Origin: Bacteriovoracaceae bacterium
GTDB lineage: Bacteria > Bdellovibrionota > Bacteriovoracia > Bacteriovoracales > Bacteriovoracaceae
NCBI GenBank assembly: GCA_023701435.1
Contig: JAMPXB010000004.1
Span: 62,001 to 126,000, forward strand
Reading direction: 5' to 3'
DNA: 64,000 nucleotides
Shown: piece by piece, positions 33,142 to 42,002 of the stretch
Layout of the letters: each line of letters begins with the position of its first letter
Position numbering within the stretch: position 1 is the stretch's first letter
Position numbers and translations under genes: made by a program
The notes under the pieces: model-generated
What the model was told of the DNA's origin: nothing
The model's database searches: none
The model's input: the letters and a program-made list of their open reading frames with translations, nothing else

Positions 33142-34956
33142 CTATTTTATCGCAGGTCGGCCCATGAAAAGCCGGCCATAAATTTTAACAAACAAAAGGC
33201 CATTCACCATCAAACAGATGGCGATCAAGGCAGTCATGACTGAAGAATGGTGCAGTAGCTCCTCTAGAAGCATATCCTCTCCCACGAAGGCCGTACTCAC
33301 AGGCATGCCTGATAAAACCATGAAGCAAATCATGAAAAGATTGGCCTGCAGAGTATGCTTTGTGCCGAGGGCATGAAAATTCCTCAAATCGTAGTTTCTA
33401 AAATTCCAGCTAATGACCAGTGCAATGATCAGAAATGGAAGGACTGGAGTCAAATAGGCTTCCAGAGAATGCATGAGATGATGATCCAGCAAATAAGTAG
33501 ATAAAACCCAGCATACCAGAGAGAAACTAAAATCTCTCATTGCCTGAAATGGACGGTGGTTATAAAAAATGGATTTAAAAGAAAAAAACAAAGCGAGAGA
33601 AACAAAAAAGTAAGAAAGTATGTGCTCTTCTACAGGATGACTCCAAAGAATAACCATCGCAAGAACACCGGCAACCACCAAGAAAATTATGGGATGCCCG
33701 ATCAAGAGTTTCATCTTTCGATAAATGGGTTTCCAGGGAATAAAACCAAAACCACGCCAGGAAACATCCATCGAAAAATCAGTCATGCCCAGAAGATAAA
33801 GTGTATTTCTCCAATTTGCAGGGAGTTTATCCGGCCAGTTCTTACGGTTTTGAATTCTGGCATAAATCACCTTGTTCGTTATGCTGGTGGAACTTGCCAC
33901 GATAGACGGTGAAACTAAAAGCTGGAAGCAGCGATAGAGAGCATGACAGAAGAGATGGACCAGCACCAGATTCGTAAATCCTAAACTCAGTTCAATAAAC
34001 ATAATACCAATTTGGGAAGTGCTGGCAAAAGCAATCTGGCCTTTGATATTGGTCTGAATCCTTCTTTGGATGGAAGAAAAGAAAAGTGTCAAAAATCCGA
34101 TAACTCCAATGAGAATCGTCGCGGCCATATTTTGCGACCAGATCGGCTTGGTTCTAATTAATAGAAAAACACCGGCATGGATCGATAAAGCACCATAAAA
34201 AATGGCGCTTGAAGGAGTCGGTCCTTCCATGGCTCGCGAAGGCCAGTTATGAAAAGGAAACTGAGCTGATTTCCCCAAAGTCGCGCAGATAATGGAGAAG
34301 CATAAAATGCCAAGGGCCGTTTGGTTCATGCTTGATAGTGCGAAGGCAGGCATCTCACTGATCACAGAAAAACGAGTGGCCTCATGCCATAATTGATGAC
34401 CAATCACCGCTCCCATCAAGAGACCGATATCACAGAAGCGGTAAATGTTATAAATTCTCCAGGCATTAGAAACAGATCTGGAGTGGGAGCGATAAAAGGC
34501 AATCAAAAGAAAAGAACTAAAGCCCACAATCTCCCAGCCGGCAAAAAAGAGATCCATTGTTCCGGCAAGCGAGAGCATTTCCATTCCAAAGATAAAAAAC
34601 AAAATGGTACTAAAGAAGCGCTGATATCCTTTCTCCAAATGTAAATAGCCATGGGAATATTTCACCACCAGCAAACTCAGGATATGAGTCAGGCCCAATA
34701 TGACAAAAGTCGCCCTATCCATCCAGGCGATAAAAGGAAAACCGTGGTCAGCAATTCTAACAATCGCCAGATTAAGCTCCATGGGAAAAGAGCCAGAATT
34801 AAGTCCCAGCGCCAATAAGAGAATACTCCCTAGAAATGGCAGCACGATGCTCGTGATAGTGAGCCTGGTGATAAATTTTTCTGAATGCCGGAATGGCAAG
34901 GCCAGAAAAGCTGAGGAAAGTAAGGGTAATAAATAAGCAAGAAAGATCGCCTTCAT
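33142..34956 (-). CDS. dabB: DabB: NuoL/MrpA-like subunit of the DAB inorganic-carbon pump
   Basis: A 604-residue membrane protein of the proton-translocating antiporter family (NuoL/MrpA type). About 14 or more helices are expected. Recognisable pieces are GWEIVGFSSFLLIAFYRS and KSAQFPFHNWPSRAMEGPTPSSA (the conserved H-N-W-P-S-A-M-E-G-P-T-P block), which includes residues on the proton path. With DabA it forms the DAB complex, which captures CO2 as bicarbonate in the cytoplasm using the proton gradient. It overlaps dabA by 4 bases (ATGA), so the two are co-translated. It is a single subunit, not part of a complex I operon. Confidence 0.92.
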   Translation of the reverse strand: MKAIFLAYLLPLLSSAFLALPFRHSEKFITRLTITSIVLPFLGSILLLALGLNSGSFPMELNLAIVRIADHGFPFIAWMDRATFVILGLTHILSLLVVKYSHGYLHLEKGYQRFFSTILFFIFGMEMLSLAGTMDLFFAGWEIVGFSSFLLIAFYRSHSRSVSNAWRIYNIYRFCDIGLLMGAVIGHQLWHEATRFSVISEMPAFALSSMNQTALGILCFSIICATLGKSAQFPFHNWPSRAMEGPTPSSAIFYGALSIHAGVFLLIRTKPIWSQNMAATILIGVIGFLTLFFSSIQRRIQTNIKGQIAFASTSQIGIMFIELSLGFTNLVLVHLFCHALYRCFQLLVSPSIVASSTSITNKVIYARIQNRKNWPDKLPANWRNTLYLLGMTDFSMDVSWRGFGFIPWKPIYRKMKLLIGHPIIFLVVAGVLAMVILWSHPVEEHILSYFFVSLALFFSFKSIFYNHRPFQAMRDFSFSLVCWVLSTYLLDHHLMHSLEAYLTPVLPFLIIALVISWNFRNYDLRNFHALGTKHTLQANLFMICFMVLSGMPVSTAFVGEDMLLEELLHHSSVMTALIAICLMVNGLLFVKIYGRLFMGRPAIK

Positions 34957-37379
34957 AAGAGCTCCTGCCCTTTTTCCTTGAGAATCATTTGTCCATTCTC
35001 AAAGAAATATATTTTATCTGTTTTATAATCATAACAAGCATACTGAAGCCAACTGTTGTAGACGATTTGTCTTACCATCGGATTACTCTGAAGAGCAGAC
35101 AGGGCTATATGCGGTTCTTGTTCAACCAAAACCATTAGTCTTAACGGTTGATGTTGATCAATCATCTGAAAAGGCAGACCAAACAGCAGATCACTCTCTG
35201 TCCCGTGGCTTACTCCAAAATTTCCAACAATATTCTGAGGAAGTTTGGAACCGGCCCCGAAACGAAGATTATCAACCCTCGAGAAAAAATAATCCAGGTT
35301 AATACCAGAACATACCGGCACCAATGCTCCCAAGATAGTCGTTAGAAGTCTGCCGTCAGGATCAATCGTTGGATCATAAGACTGATGAAATGCTGGATGA
35401 CCTGGAATAAATCCGGTTTGCATTTCCTTACGTCCAGCTATCGAAAAAGCAACTCCGGTATGACCAAGTTCCGGCCTGGTTTCAAATAAGGAGTAAGATC
35501 TTCTGATCACTTCCTTCTGGGCCTGTTTACTTACCGGCTGATAAGTAACAAGCTTGAAATCTTTCGTTCTGTCTTTGGCATTTTTATAAAGAGCAAGGGA
35601 GAGGTATTTTTTAAACTTATGGTAATCCGGCAGAGACTCCACAGGAACATTTTCCATTTCATAAATTTCAACAGTGTCACGAGTAGTATCATGGAAGCAG
35701 GCCACAAAATGTGTGGTATGCGGGATTTCCAGATTATGCCTCTCCTTGATCAGCTGCCTGACCTGAGGATTATTTGCCATTTCGACAAAGGCGCGGGCAT
35801 TGGCCGCACCTGATCTGCCTGAACAGGCCCCGCAGCCATAGGTTGCGAAGTAAGGATTATTCTCACTATTTGAACCATGACCGAGGATAAATACTAACGG
35901 GGCGAAATGATGAATAAAGCCAATTAACTGGAGTTGCTCAAAAATCAAATTGGCCATTTCATCAAGCGTATAGCCCTCAGGAAGACCGGTCTTCTCTTCC
36001 CTCTTTGAATCAGCATTCAAAACTTTAAGCTTATTTGGAAGCTTAACTTCCTGCACGTTTTCTAAAGACTTAAAGGCCAGAGGAAAAAACATGTTCCTGG
36101 TGAGTTTTAAAACAGAAGCAGGAGCATTGAGATAAGAGAAGAACCAATCATAGATTAAGTTATCTGCAGGCTGATTATGCTTATGATGTAGTTCCTTTCC
36201 ATCTTTTCTGCTTCCGGAATAGTGAAGAGGAACATCTTTCAGAAGAACTTTAGCAGGAGTCGGTGCCGGACATTGTTTTTTGGGAAACACATCATCAGGA
36301 TGATGATAAAGGCAATCAATGCCGAAATGCCCGGGAGTACCAAAAGTTTCAACTCTGCTGGAAGCATTTTCCAAATGACGTCTTAGAGGTGTTTCCCTGT
36401 CATCCATACAAAAGACGGCCTGAATGCTAGGTAGCGCTTTCCCCGGCCAGGGATGAGAAATCATGCTTTGGATATATTTATCATAAGTCGCCTCTTCCAA
36501 AGCTTCCTGACATGCTCTGAATGCCAGAAAGTCTTTCTTATTGGCAGTATTTGGCCTATCCAGCTCTGTCCGCGAAGGAAATTGGGGAGTTTCCTTGGAG
36601 TTCATCTCCTGTTCGATCCAGGCCCTTTCTAAAACCAGTTTTACGGCAAGAAAATCGATCAGATCGATTTTTCTGCCGAAAGGCAATAAGTGAGGAGCCT
36701 TTTGAACGTTATAAATCAAACCCGCCCACCCTCTTAAAGTCATGATGGATTCGATAACATAGTTCTTACGTAATTCTTTATCCGGACAGAGAAATTCAAG
36801 GTGTCGGGAAATGGCCTCTTCCGGACTCGCAGGAAAAAGTGTTTTCAAATTTTTTCGGGTAAAGGGTCTGGGTTTAACCAGGCCGGTGTTCAGAAGATGC
36901 TGGATACAGTGATAGAATCTTTTCTCATCCGATTCAGGCATCTGCCAATGACCAATTCCCTGATCCAGGAACATGGAAAGCCATTTAATCAGCATACCAT
37001 CGGATAACTCGATGATATTAATTCCGATAAGCTCGTTCCAACATTCATGAAGCATGCCCATTCTCGAATCATGGTGGATAAATTCAAAATGACCTTCCAT
37101 GATAAATTTCATCGCCTCATCAGTATCAATTCCATCCAGTGCTTCAAGCTTCTTCTTCAAGAGCGGCAAAGGCAAATCACCATCGTGAATTTTTTTTCTG
37201 TAGTGTTCAAGCTCAGAAAATGGATGTGCTTCAAATCTGGTCCGAACTTCATCAAGCGCTTCCCAGAACGGCAAGTGCTGATAAGGTAGAAGTAAATTCA
37301 AATGAATAAATTCCTTAATCGGCCGGATGATAGGCAGATCCCTTGCGACTTCATTTAAAAAGTCCATATCGATAACCAT
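34953..37379 (-). CDS. dabA: DabA: DUF2309 carbonic-anhydrase-like subunit of the DAB pump
   Basis: An 808-residue DUF2309 protein. The zinc site expected for this beta-carbonic-anhydrase-like enzyme is present: C324-M-D326 in VFCMDDRETPLRRHLE, H501 in LGHGSNSENNPY and C516 in YGCGACSGRSGAANA. In Halothiobacillus DabA the zinc ligands are C351, D353, H524 and C539; the spacing here is nearly the same. It hydrates CO2 to bicarbonate, driven by the partner DabB. Start supported by AGGAG. Placed between a SulP transporter and dabB. Confidence 0.94.
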   Translation of the reverse strand: MVIDMDFLNEVARDLPIIRPIKEFIHLNLLLPYQHLPFWEALDEVRTRFEAHPFSELEHYRKKIHDGDLPLPLLKKKLEALDGIDTDEAMKFIMEGHFEFIHHDSRMGMLHECWNELIGINIIELSDGMLIKWLSMFLDQGIGHWQMPESDEKRFYHCIQHLLNTGLVKPRPFTRKNLKTLFPASPEEAISRHLEFLCPDKELRKNYVIESIMTLRGWAGLIYNVQKAPHLLPFGRKIDLIDFLAVKLVLERAWIEQEMNSKETPQFPSRTELDRPNTANKKDFLAFRACQEALEEATYDKYIQSMISHPWPGKALPSIQAVFCMDDRETPLRRHLENASSRVETFGTPGHFGIDCLYHHPDDVFPKKQCPAPTPAKVLLKDVPLHYSGSRKDGKELHHKHNQPADNLIYDWFFSYLNAPASVLKLTRNMFFPLAFKSLENVQEVKLPNKLKVLNADSKREEKTGLPEGYTLDEMANLIFEQLQLIGFIHHFAPLVFILGHGSNSENNPYFATYGCGACSGRSGAANARAFVEMANNPQVRQLIKERHNLEIPHTTHFVACFHDTTRDTVEIYEMENVPVESLPDYHKFKKYLSLALYKNAKDRTKDFKLVTYQPVSKQAQKEVIRRSYSLFETRPELGHTGVAFSIAGRKEMQTGFIPGHPAFHQSYDPTIDPDGRLLTTILGALVPVCSGINLDYFFSRVDNLRFGAGSKLPQNIVGNFGVSHGTESDLLFGLPFQMIDQHQPLRLMVLVEQEPHIALSALQSNPMVRQIVYNSWLQYACYDYKTDKIYFFENGQMILKEKGQELL

Positions 37380-37391
37380 TTTAAAATTCTC

Positions 37392-38795
37392 CTAAATAAA
37401 GAATACTTCTCTATTCTTTTTTTTGGCCTCTTCTTGATAATCACTAATCAATTCATGAACGTCCACATGGATTCTTACTAATTGCATGCCATGAAAATAG
37501 ACACACTTACCTTCACTCAGTTCATTTAACATTTTAGTAATAGCGGCTTTATGTAAAAATGAGACATCCTTGATGAATTTGAAATGAACCTTATCGTCTT
37601 CATGCACGACTTCCAGACAAGAGATTCCCGGTGCCCGCAGTTCAAAAAGTATCGCCAGGGCCAGTCCACAAAAAATACCTTTAAGAAGATCAGTGGCGAG
37701 TATCACGCCAATGGTGACTGAAAATATAATGAGCTGATGCCATCCGCGATGCCACATCTCCACAAAGAATACTGGTTTTGTCAGTTTATAACCCACGAGC
37801 AGCAGAACACAGGCGAGTGTCGCCAATGGGATAAGATTTAAAAAATTTGGAATAAGTAAAACACATATTAAAATCCAACATCCATGAAAAATGGCCGAAT
37901 ACTTTGTTCTTGCTCCAGCTGCCACATTCGCTGAAGATCGGACAATAACAGCAGTTATAGGAAGCCCTCCTAATAACCCCGACAGAGCATTCCCCACTCC
38001 TTGAGCGAGGAGTTCCTTATTCTTATCTGTCTTGCGTTTAAAAGGATCAATCTTTTCGGCAGCATCGATACATAATAATGTTTCCAAAGAAGCGACCACC
38101 GCAATGGTCAGGGAAATTTGTACCACCGAAAAATTAATCACAGTCAAATCAGGAAACTTCAACCCACTAAAGATGGCGGCTGGAAGATGGACTAACCCTT
38201 CAGAACCAATGAGATGAAAAATTTCATTTACAAGAATTGATACTAATACAGCTATCAGTGGCCCAGGAACTAATTGGAAAAACGTCTTCCCCTTGGCCGC
38301 CAGTTTGTCCCATCCCAGCATAATGGTAAGCGAGAGCAAAGAAATGAAAGCAACATTGCCTTGAATGTTTGTTAAAGAAAAAGATGTTTCACCTAAAGCA
38401 ATCGGTAATTGCTTAATGATAAGAATGAGACCAATGGCGGCGAGCATTCCTTTGATGACGGCAGTTGGAAAATAGTCACCTATGCTTCCCCCTTTCACCA
38501 AACCAAACAAAATCTGTACCAGTCCCGCAAGCAGAATGACTGGAGCAAATTTTTCAAAACTACCCAACTGAGCAATACCACTGGCAACAATAACTGTCAG
38601 TCCGGCGGCCGGTCCGGAGACACTTACTTGAGAAGAACTAAAAAAGCCCACCACGATACCACCGATGATTCCGGCAATGAGTCCTGATGCCAACGGTGCA
38701 CCGGAAGCAAGGGCCACTCCCAGACATAAAGGTAGAGCGACTAAAAAAACAACAATTGATGATTTAACATCAAATTGAACTTGAGGTTTGATCAT
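37392..38795 (-). CDS. SulP family anion (probably bicarbonate) transporter
   Basis: A 467-residue SulP transporter. The start QFDVKSSIVVFLVALPLCLGVALASGAP and VSGPAAGLTVIVASGIAQLG are typical of the SulP group found beside DAB or carbonic anhydrase genes. The substrate region GLLGGLPITAVIVRSSANVAAGA is also present. The C-terminus (about 405-467) is a shortened STAS-like tail (VHFKFIKDVSFLHKAAITKML). It is the first gene of the operon with dabA and dabB, 12 bases before dabA. Bicarbonate uptake is inferred from context; sulfate is the alternative. AGGGGA precedes the ATG. Confidence 0.9.
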   Translation of the reverse strand: MIKPQVQFDVKSSIVVFLVALPLCLGVALASGAPLASGLIAGIIGGIVVGFFSSSQVSVSGPAAGLTVIVASGIAQLGSFEKFAPVILLAGLVQILFGLVKGGSIGDYFPTAVIKGMLAAIGLILIIKQLPIALGETSFSLTNIQGNVAFISLLSLTIMLGWDKLAAKGKTFFQLVPGPLIAVLVSILVNEIFHLIGSEGLVHLPAAIFSGLKFPDLTVINFSVVQISLTIAVVASLETLLCIDAAEKIDPFKRKTDKNKELLAQGVGNALSGLLGGLPITAVIVRSSANVAAGARTKYSAIFHGCWILICVLLIPNFLNLIPLATLACVLLLVGYKLTKPVFFVEMWHRGWHQLIIFSVTIGVILATDLLKGIFCGLALAILFELRAPGISCLEVVHEDDKVHFKFIKDVSFLHKAAITKMLNELSEGKCVYFHGMQLVRIHVDVHELISDYQEEAKKKNREVFFI

Positions 38796-38805
38796 AGGAT
38801 CCCCT

Positions 38806-38820
38806 ATGGAAATATTCCAT
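38806..38820. promoter_or_regulatory. Short palindrome just upstream of the SulP gene
   Basis: ATGGAA and TTCCAT (38806-38811 and 38815-38820) are perfect arms around ATA, lying just before the ribosome-binding site. It could be a small hairpin or a protein site. Weak evidence. Confidence 0.3.
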
Positions 38821-38861
38821 GCTTAAAGCCTGTTTATAAATGTATGAGAAACAGATAAGAC

Positions 38862-39209
38862 TTAAAGAGCTGGAGGGGGAATATTTGTAAAGAGAACAGA
38901 GATTCTTTGAGCAATCCGCGATTGAAAAAAAGAACAGCCCCGCAGAAGATGGCTGATTTTTACATTATCAAAAGAAGTGAAAGAAGAAATGGTATCTAAA
39001 ACATTATCGTCTACCGACTTATCAAAGGAGAAGACAGTCGCAACTTGAGGAGCTTCATCAAAGGTATAAACATCAGAGTTTGTTGTAAGATTGATATTTT
39101 CAAGAGGAAAATTACTTAGACTAAGAAAGATGAGAAAAAAAGCCAGACAGGATAATAAAAATCCTAAACTTTCCTTACGACATGATTGTGTTAAATGTCC
39201 GGGCGACAT
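38862..39209 (-). CDS. Possible small membrane-anchored protein upstream of the carbon-uptake operon
   Basis: A 115-residue open frame with one membrane helix (GFLLSCLAFFLIFLSLSNF) after a basic start, and a mature part of ordinary composition (TTNSDVYTFDEAPQVATVFS). The ribosome-binding site is weak (TTGGAT). It would be the first gene before SulP, 66 bases away. No family recognised. The opposite-strand frame at 39091-39375 is less protein-like. It may not be real, in which case 38796-39388 is a long regulatory region. Confidence 0.42.
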   Translation of the reverse strand: MSPGHLTQSCRKESLGFLLSCLAFFLIFLSLSNFPLENINLTTNSDVYTFDEAPQVATVFSFDKSVDDNVLDTISSFTSFDNVKISHLLRGCSFFQSRIAQRISVLFTNIPPPAL

Positions 39210-39264
39210 ATTTATCCAAGTGAAGTATGACCTGAATCATACACTTAATTCAATAAGAGTAAAA

Positions 39265-39298
39265 TGGCATTTTTTTGCCAGTGATAGATATTTTCTAT
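39265..39298 (+). promoter_or_regulatory. Candidate peroxide-response operator upstream of ahpC
   Basis: Two adjacent palindromes: TGGCA-N6-TGCCA (39265-39280) and ATAG-N7-CTAT (39284-39298). The second has the form of an OxyR half-unit (ATAGnTnnnAnCTAT, one inner mismatch). It lies about 90 bases before the ahpC ATG. A second OxyR unit at the usual 7-base spacing is not clear on either side. Confidence 0.35.
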
Positions 39299-39388
39299 GT
39301 CCCCATCGAAATCAAATATTGGATGAAAAATTACAAATGGACGATGATGTCCCAGTGAACATTTCCACTAATTGATAAGGAGAAGCAA

Positions 39389-39955
39389 ATGAACACATTG
39401 ATCAACACAAAACTACCGGAATTTAAGGCACAGGCCTATCACAACGCAGATTTCAAAACCGTTACGAATAAGGACCTGGCAGGCAAATGGGCCATCTTCT
39501 TTTTCTATCCGGCCGACTTTACTTTTGTCTGTCCGACTGAGCTGGTCGACATGGCGGAGAAGTATGAGGAGTTCAAAAAAATGGGCGTGGAAGTTTATTC
39601 AGTAAGTACTGATACTCACTTCTCACATAAAGCATGGCACGACACTTCAGACTCAATTAAAAAAATCAACTATCCAATGCTCGCCGATCCAACTGGTGCA
39701 TTATCACGCGCCCTGGGTGTTTATATTGAAGAAGAAGGTCTCGCCTACCGTGGAACATTCCTGGTTGATCCTGATGGAGTGATTAAACTTTCAGAAGTGC
39801 AGGACAATGGTATTGGAAGAAACGCGGAAGAGCTGATGAGAAAAGTTAAGGCCGCTCAGTTTATTCGTAGTAATCCCAATGAAGTATGTCCGGCCAAATG
39901 GAAACCAGGTGCTGAAACTCTTAAGCCAGGTCTTGATCTTGTAGGAAAAATCTAA
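39389..39955 (+). CDS. ahpC: Alkyl hydroperoxide reductase AhpC (2-Cys peroxiredoxin)
   Basis: A 188-residue peroxiredoxin that reduces H2O2 and organic peroxides. The peroxidatic Cys is C48 in ADFTFVCPTEL, and the resolving Cys is C167 in NEVCPAKW. The full AhpC pattern (STDTHFSHKAWHD, YPMLADPTGALSRALGV, RGTFLVDPDG) is present. It is followed 24 bases later by its reductase ahpF, so the two form an operon. AAGGAG precedes the ATG. Regulation by a peroxide sensor is likely from the upstream palindromes. Confidence 0.97.
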   Translation: MNTLINTKLPEFKAQAYHNADFKTVTNKDLAGKWAIFFFYPADFTFVCPTELVDMAEKYEEFKKMGVEVYSVSTDTHFSHKAWHDTSDSIKKINYPMLADPTGALSRALGVYIEEEGLAYRGTFLVDPDGVIKLSEVQDNGIGRNAEELMRKVKAAQFIRSNPNEVCPAKWKPGAETLKPGLDLVGKI

Positions 39956-39979
39956 GCCCCCATTTCAGTGAGGTAATTT

Positions 39980-41533
39980 ATGTTAGACAGTCATATTTTG
40001 GAACAACTAAAAAGTGTCTATAAAGCACTGGAAAATGAAGTGACCCTGGTTCTTGCCAAATCAGCGCATGAGAAACAAAACGAACTCATGGTTATGGTAA
40101 AAGATCTGGTCTCCACTTCAGAAAAAATTGTGCTTAAAGAATCGGATGAGGAATCTCCCCTTCCTAAACTCTCCATTGAGTACAAGGGAAGTCCAACCGG
40201 TATCACTTTTTTGGGTATCCCTGGAGGACATGAATTTACCTCACTGATTCTTGCCATTTTGAATACCGACGGAAAAGGCAAGCTGCCCGACGAGTCCATC
40301 TTGGGTCGGGTAAAACGTCTCAAAGGGAATATTGAACTAACAACCTACATTTCGCTTAGCTGTGAGAACTGCCCTGAGGTTGTCCAGGCCCTTAACATCA
40401 TGGCACTTCATCATCCAAACTTTAAGCACACAATGATTGACGGTGGGCTGGTCCAGGATGAAGTGCAGAGGCTAGGAATTCAGGGCGTTCCCAGTGTCAT
40501 GAACGGAGATAAACTTCTGAGTTCAGGTAAAATAGGACTGGTTGATCTCATCTCAAAGATTGAACAAGAATTTGGAATTGATGAAGCCGCGGCCATCGAT
40601 GCGGCCAAGCTTGATCTTGGAAAATTTGATGTGGTGGTCGTCGGTGGCGGACCTGGAGGTGCATCCGCCGCCATCTATTCAGCACGAAAAGGATTGAAGA
40701 CTGCCATCATCGCCGAGAAGATCGGCGGTCAGGTTCAGGACACTAAGGGCATAGAAAATCTTATTTCGGTCAAATACACCGAAGGTCCTCAACTGGCCGC
40801 TCAACTGGCCCTGCATATCAGAGACTACCCTATTGAGCTTTTGGAACACCGTCGGGTAAAAACGGTCAACACCGGTGAAGTTAAAAAATTGGAACTTGAT
40901 AGCGGAGAATACCTTGAAACCAAATCGCTCATTGTGGCGACAGGTGCCAAATGGCGGGAGCTAGGTATTCCAGGGGAAAAAGAATACCTTGGGCGCGGAG
41001 TGGCCTTCTGCCCTCACTGTGATGGACCTTATTTTAAAGGTAAGAATATTGCCGTGATCGGCGGTGGAAACTCTGGTGTGGAAGCGGCGATTGACCTGGC
41101 GGGCATCGTAAAATCCGTCACCGTTTTTGAGTTTACGCCGACCCTTAAGGCCGACAAAGTCTTGGTGGATAAGCTTGAATCTCTCCCTAATGTTAAGATT
41201 CTTAAGAATGCCCGTACCAACCGGGTGATTGGGGATCATGGCAAAGTCACTGGACTGGAATTTGAAGATCGGGCAAGCGGTGAGCTAAAGAGTATCGAAC
41301 TAGAAGGAATATTTGTCCAAATCGGTCTGGTTCCAAACTCCGCTTTTATAAAAGACGTCGTTGAAACCAACAGGTTCGGGGAAATTGTGGTCGATGAAAA
41401 ATGTCGCACGAATGTTCCGGGAATTTATGCGGCCGGAGATGTAACAACAGTACCTTATAAGCAAATTATCATTGCCATGGGTGAAGGGGCCAAGGCCGGA
41501 TTATCCTCTTTTGAAGACATTATGCTTAAATAA
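39980..41533 (+). CDS. ahpF: Alkyl hydroperoxide reductase subunit F
   Basis: A 517-residue flavoprotein that passes electrons from NADH to AhpC. The N-terminal double thioredoxin-fold part carries C128-E-N-C131 (SLSCENCPEV). The C-terminal thioredoxin-reductase-like part has FAD site VVVGGGPGGASAAIYSARKG, redox pair FCPHCDGP, NAD(P) site AVIGGGNSGVEAAIDL, and a second FAD segment YAAGDVTTVPYKQI. Length and domain order are normal for AhpF. Co-transcribed with ahpC. Confidence 0.97.
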   Translation: MLDSHILEQLKSVYKALENEVTLVLAKSAHEKQNELMVMVKDLVSTSEKIVLKESDEESPLPKLSIEYKGSPTGITFLGIPGGHEFTSLILAILNTDGKGKLPDESILGRVKRLKGNIELTTYISLSCENCPEVVQALNIMALHHPNFKHTMIDGGLVQDEVQRLGIQGVPSVMNGDKLLSSGKIGLVDLISKIEQEFGIDEAAAIDAAKLDLGKFDVVVVGGGPGGASAAIYSARKGLKTAIIAEKIGGQVQDTKGIENLISVKYTEGPQLAAQLALHIRDYPIELLEHRRVKTVNTGEVKKLELDSGEYLETKSLIVATGAKWRELGIPGEKEYLGRGVAFCPHCDGPYFKGKNIAVIGGGNSGVEAAIDLAGIVKSVTVFEFTPTLKADKVLVDKLESLPNVKILKNARTNRVIGDHGKVTGLEFEDRASGELKSIELEGIFVQIGLVPNSAFIKDVVETNRFGEIVVDEKCRTNVPGIYAAGDVTTVPYKQIIIAMGEGAKAGLSSFEDIMLK

Positions 41534-41615
41534 TAAGGAGGGCACGAAACTCACTAGTGGTCGAAATATCCGGACTTTGCTAAACTTTGGAAAAAAACCT
41601 AACGGAGAGATTATA

Positions 41616-42002
41616 GTGAAAAGCTTAAAGGACCAACTACTTCAGGCAGGACTCAAGCCAACACAATCACCTAAGGCCCCTAATGAAAGGGAGCAGATTA
41701 AAAAGAAGCAAGTGACTGAGGCCGTTCTGCATCAAGAGCAAAGAAATTTTTGCGAAGAATGCCAACAAGTACGACCAGATGTTGAGCTTTACTACCACAA
41801 CAATCCAACAACTGAAGCTGAATGGATTTGTGTTAAGTGTGCTGACCAATTAAAAATTGCAGACACTTTCCGCCAGACGGCCCAAAGTGATACCTCCATC
41901 AAAAAAATGTTCCGTAGAGAACATGGGGCAACTCGCAATCCAATGGATATAAAAGTCCAGAGAAGTGACAAGCCAAGAGGGCCGGTTAACGGCAATCGAT
42001 GA
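41616..42002 (+). CDS. Small zinc-ribbon protein (DUF2058-like N-terminus)
   Basis: A 128-residue cytoplasmic protein. The N-terminus KSLKDQLLQAGLKP resembles the start of DUF2058 proteins. The middle has two CxxC pairs (FCEECQQ and ICVKCADQ), 32 residues apart, that should bind zinc. The GTG at 41616 is chosen as start, since GGAGA stands 7 bases before it. Earlier in-frame codons run into ahpF and do not look coding. It overlaps the next gene by 4 bases. Nucleic-acid binding is possible but unproven. Confidence 0.75.
   Translation: MKSLKDQLLQAGLKPTQSPKAPNEREQIKKKQVTEAVLHQEQRNFCEECQQVRPDVELYYHNNPTTEAEWICVKCADQLKIADTFRQTAQSDTSIKKMFRREHGATRNPMDIKVQRSDKPRGPVNGNR

Noticed and set aside
39091-39375. 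Plus-strand open frame of 94 codons upstream of ahpC
   Set aside because: No ribosome-binding site or protein-like pattern; overlaps the candidate peroxide operator and the minus-strand frame at 38862-39209.
41472-41615. N-terminal part of the zinc-ribbon protein overlapping ahpF
   Set aside because: It is the shadow of ahpF; GGAGA precedes the GTG at 41616, and the family-like N-terminus starts there.
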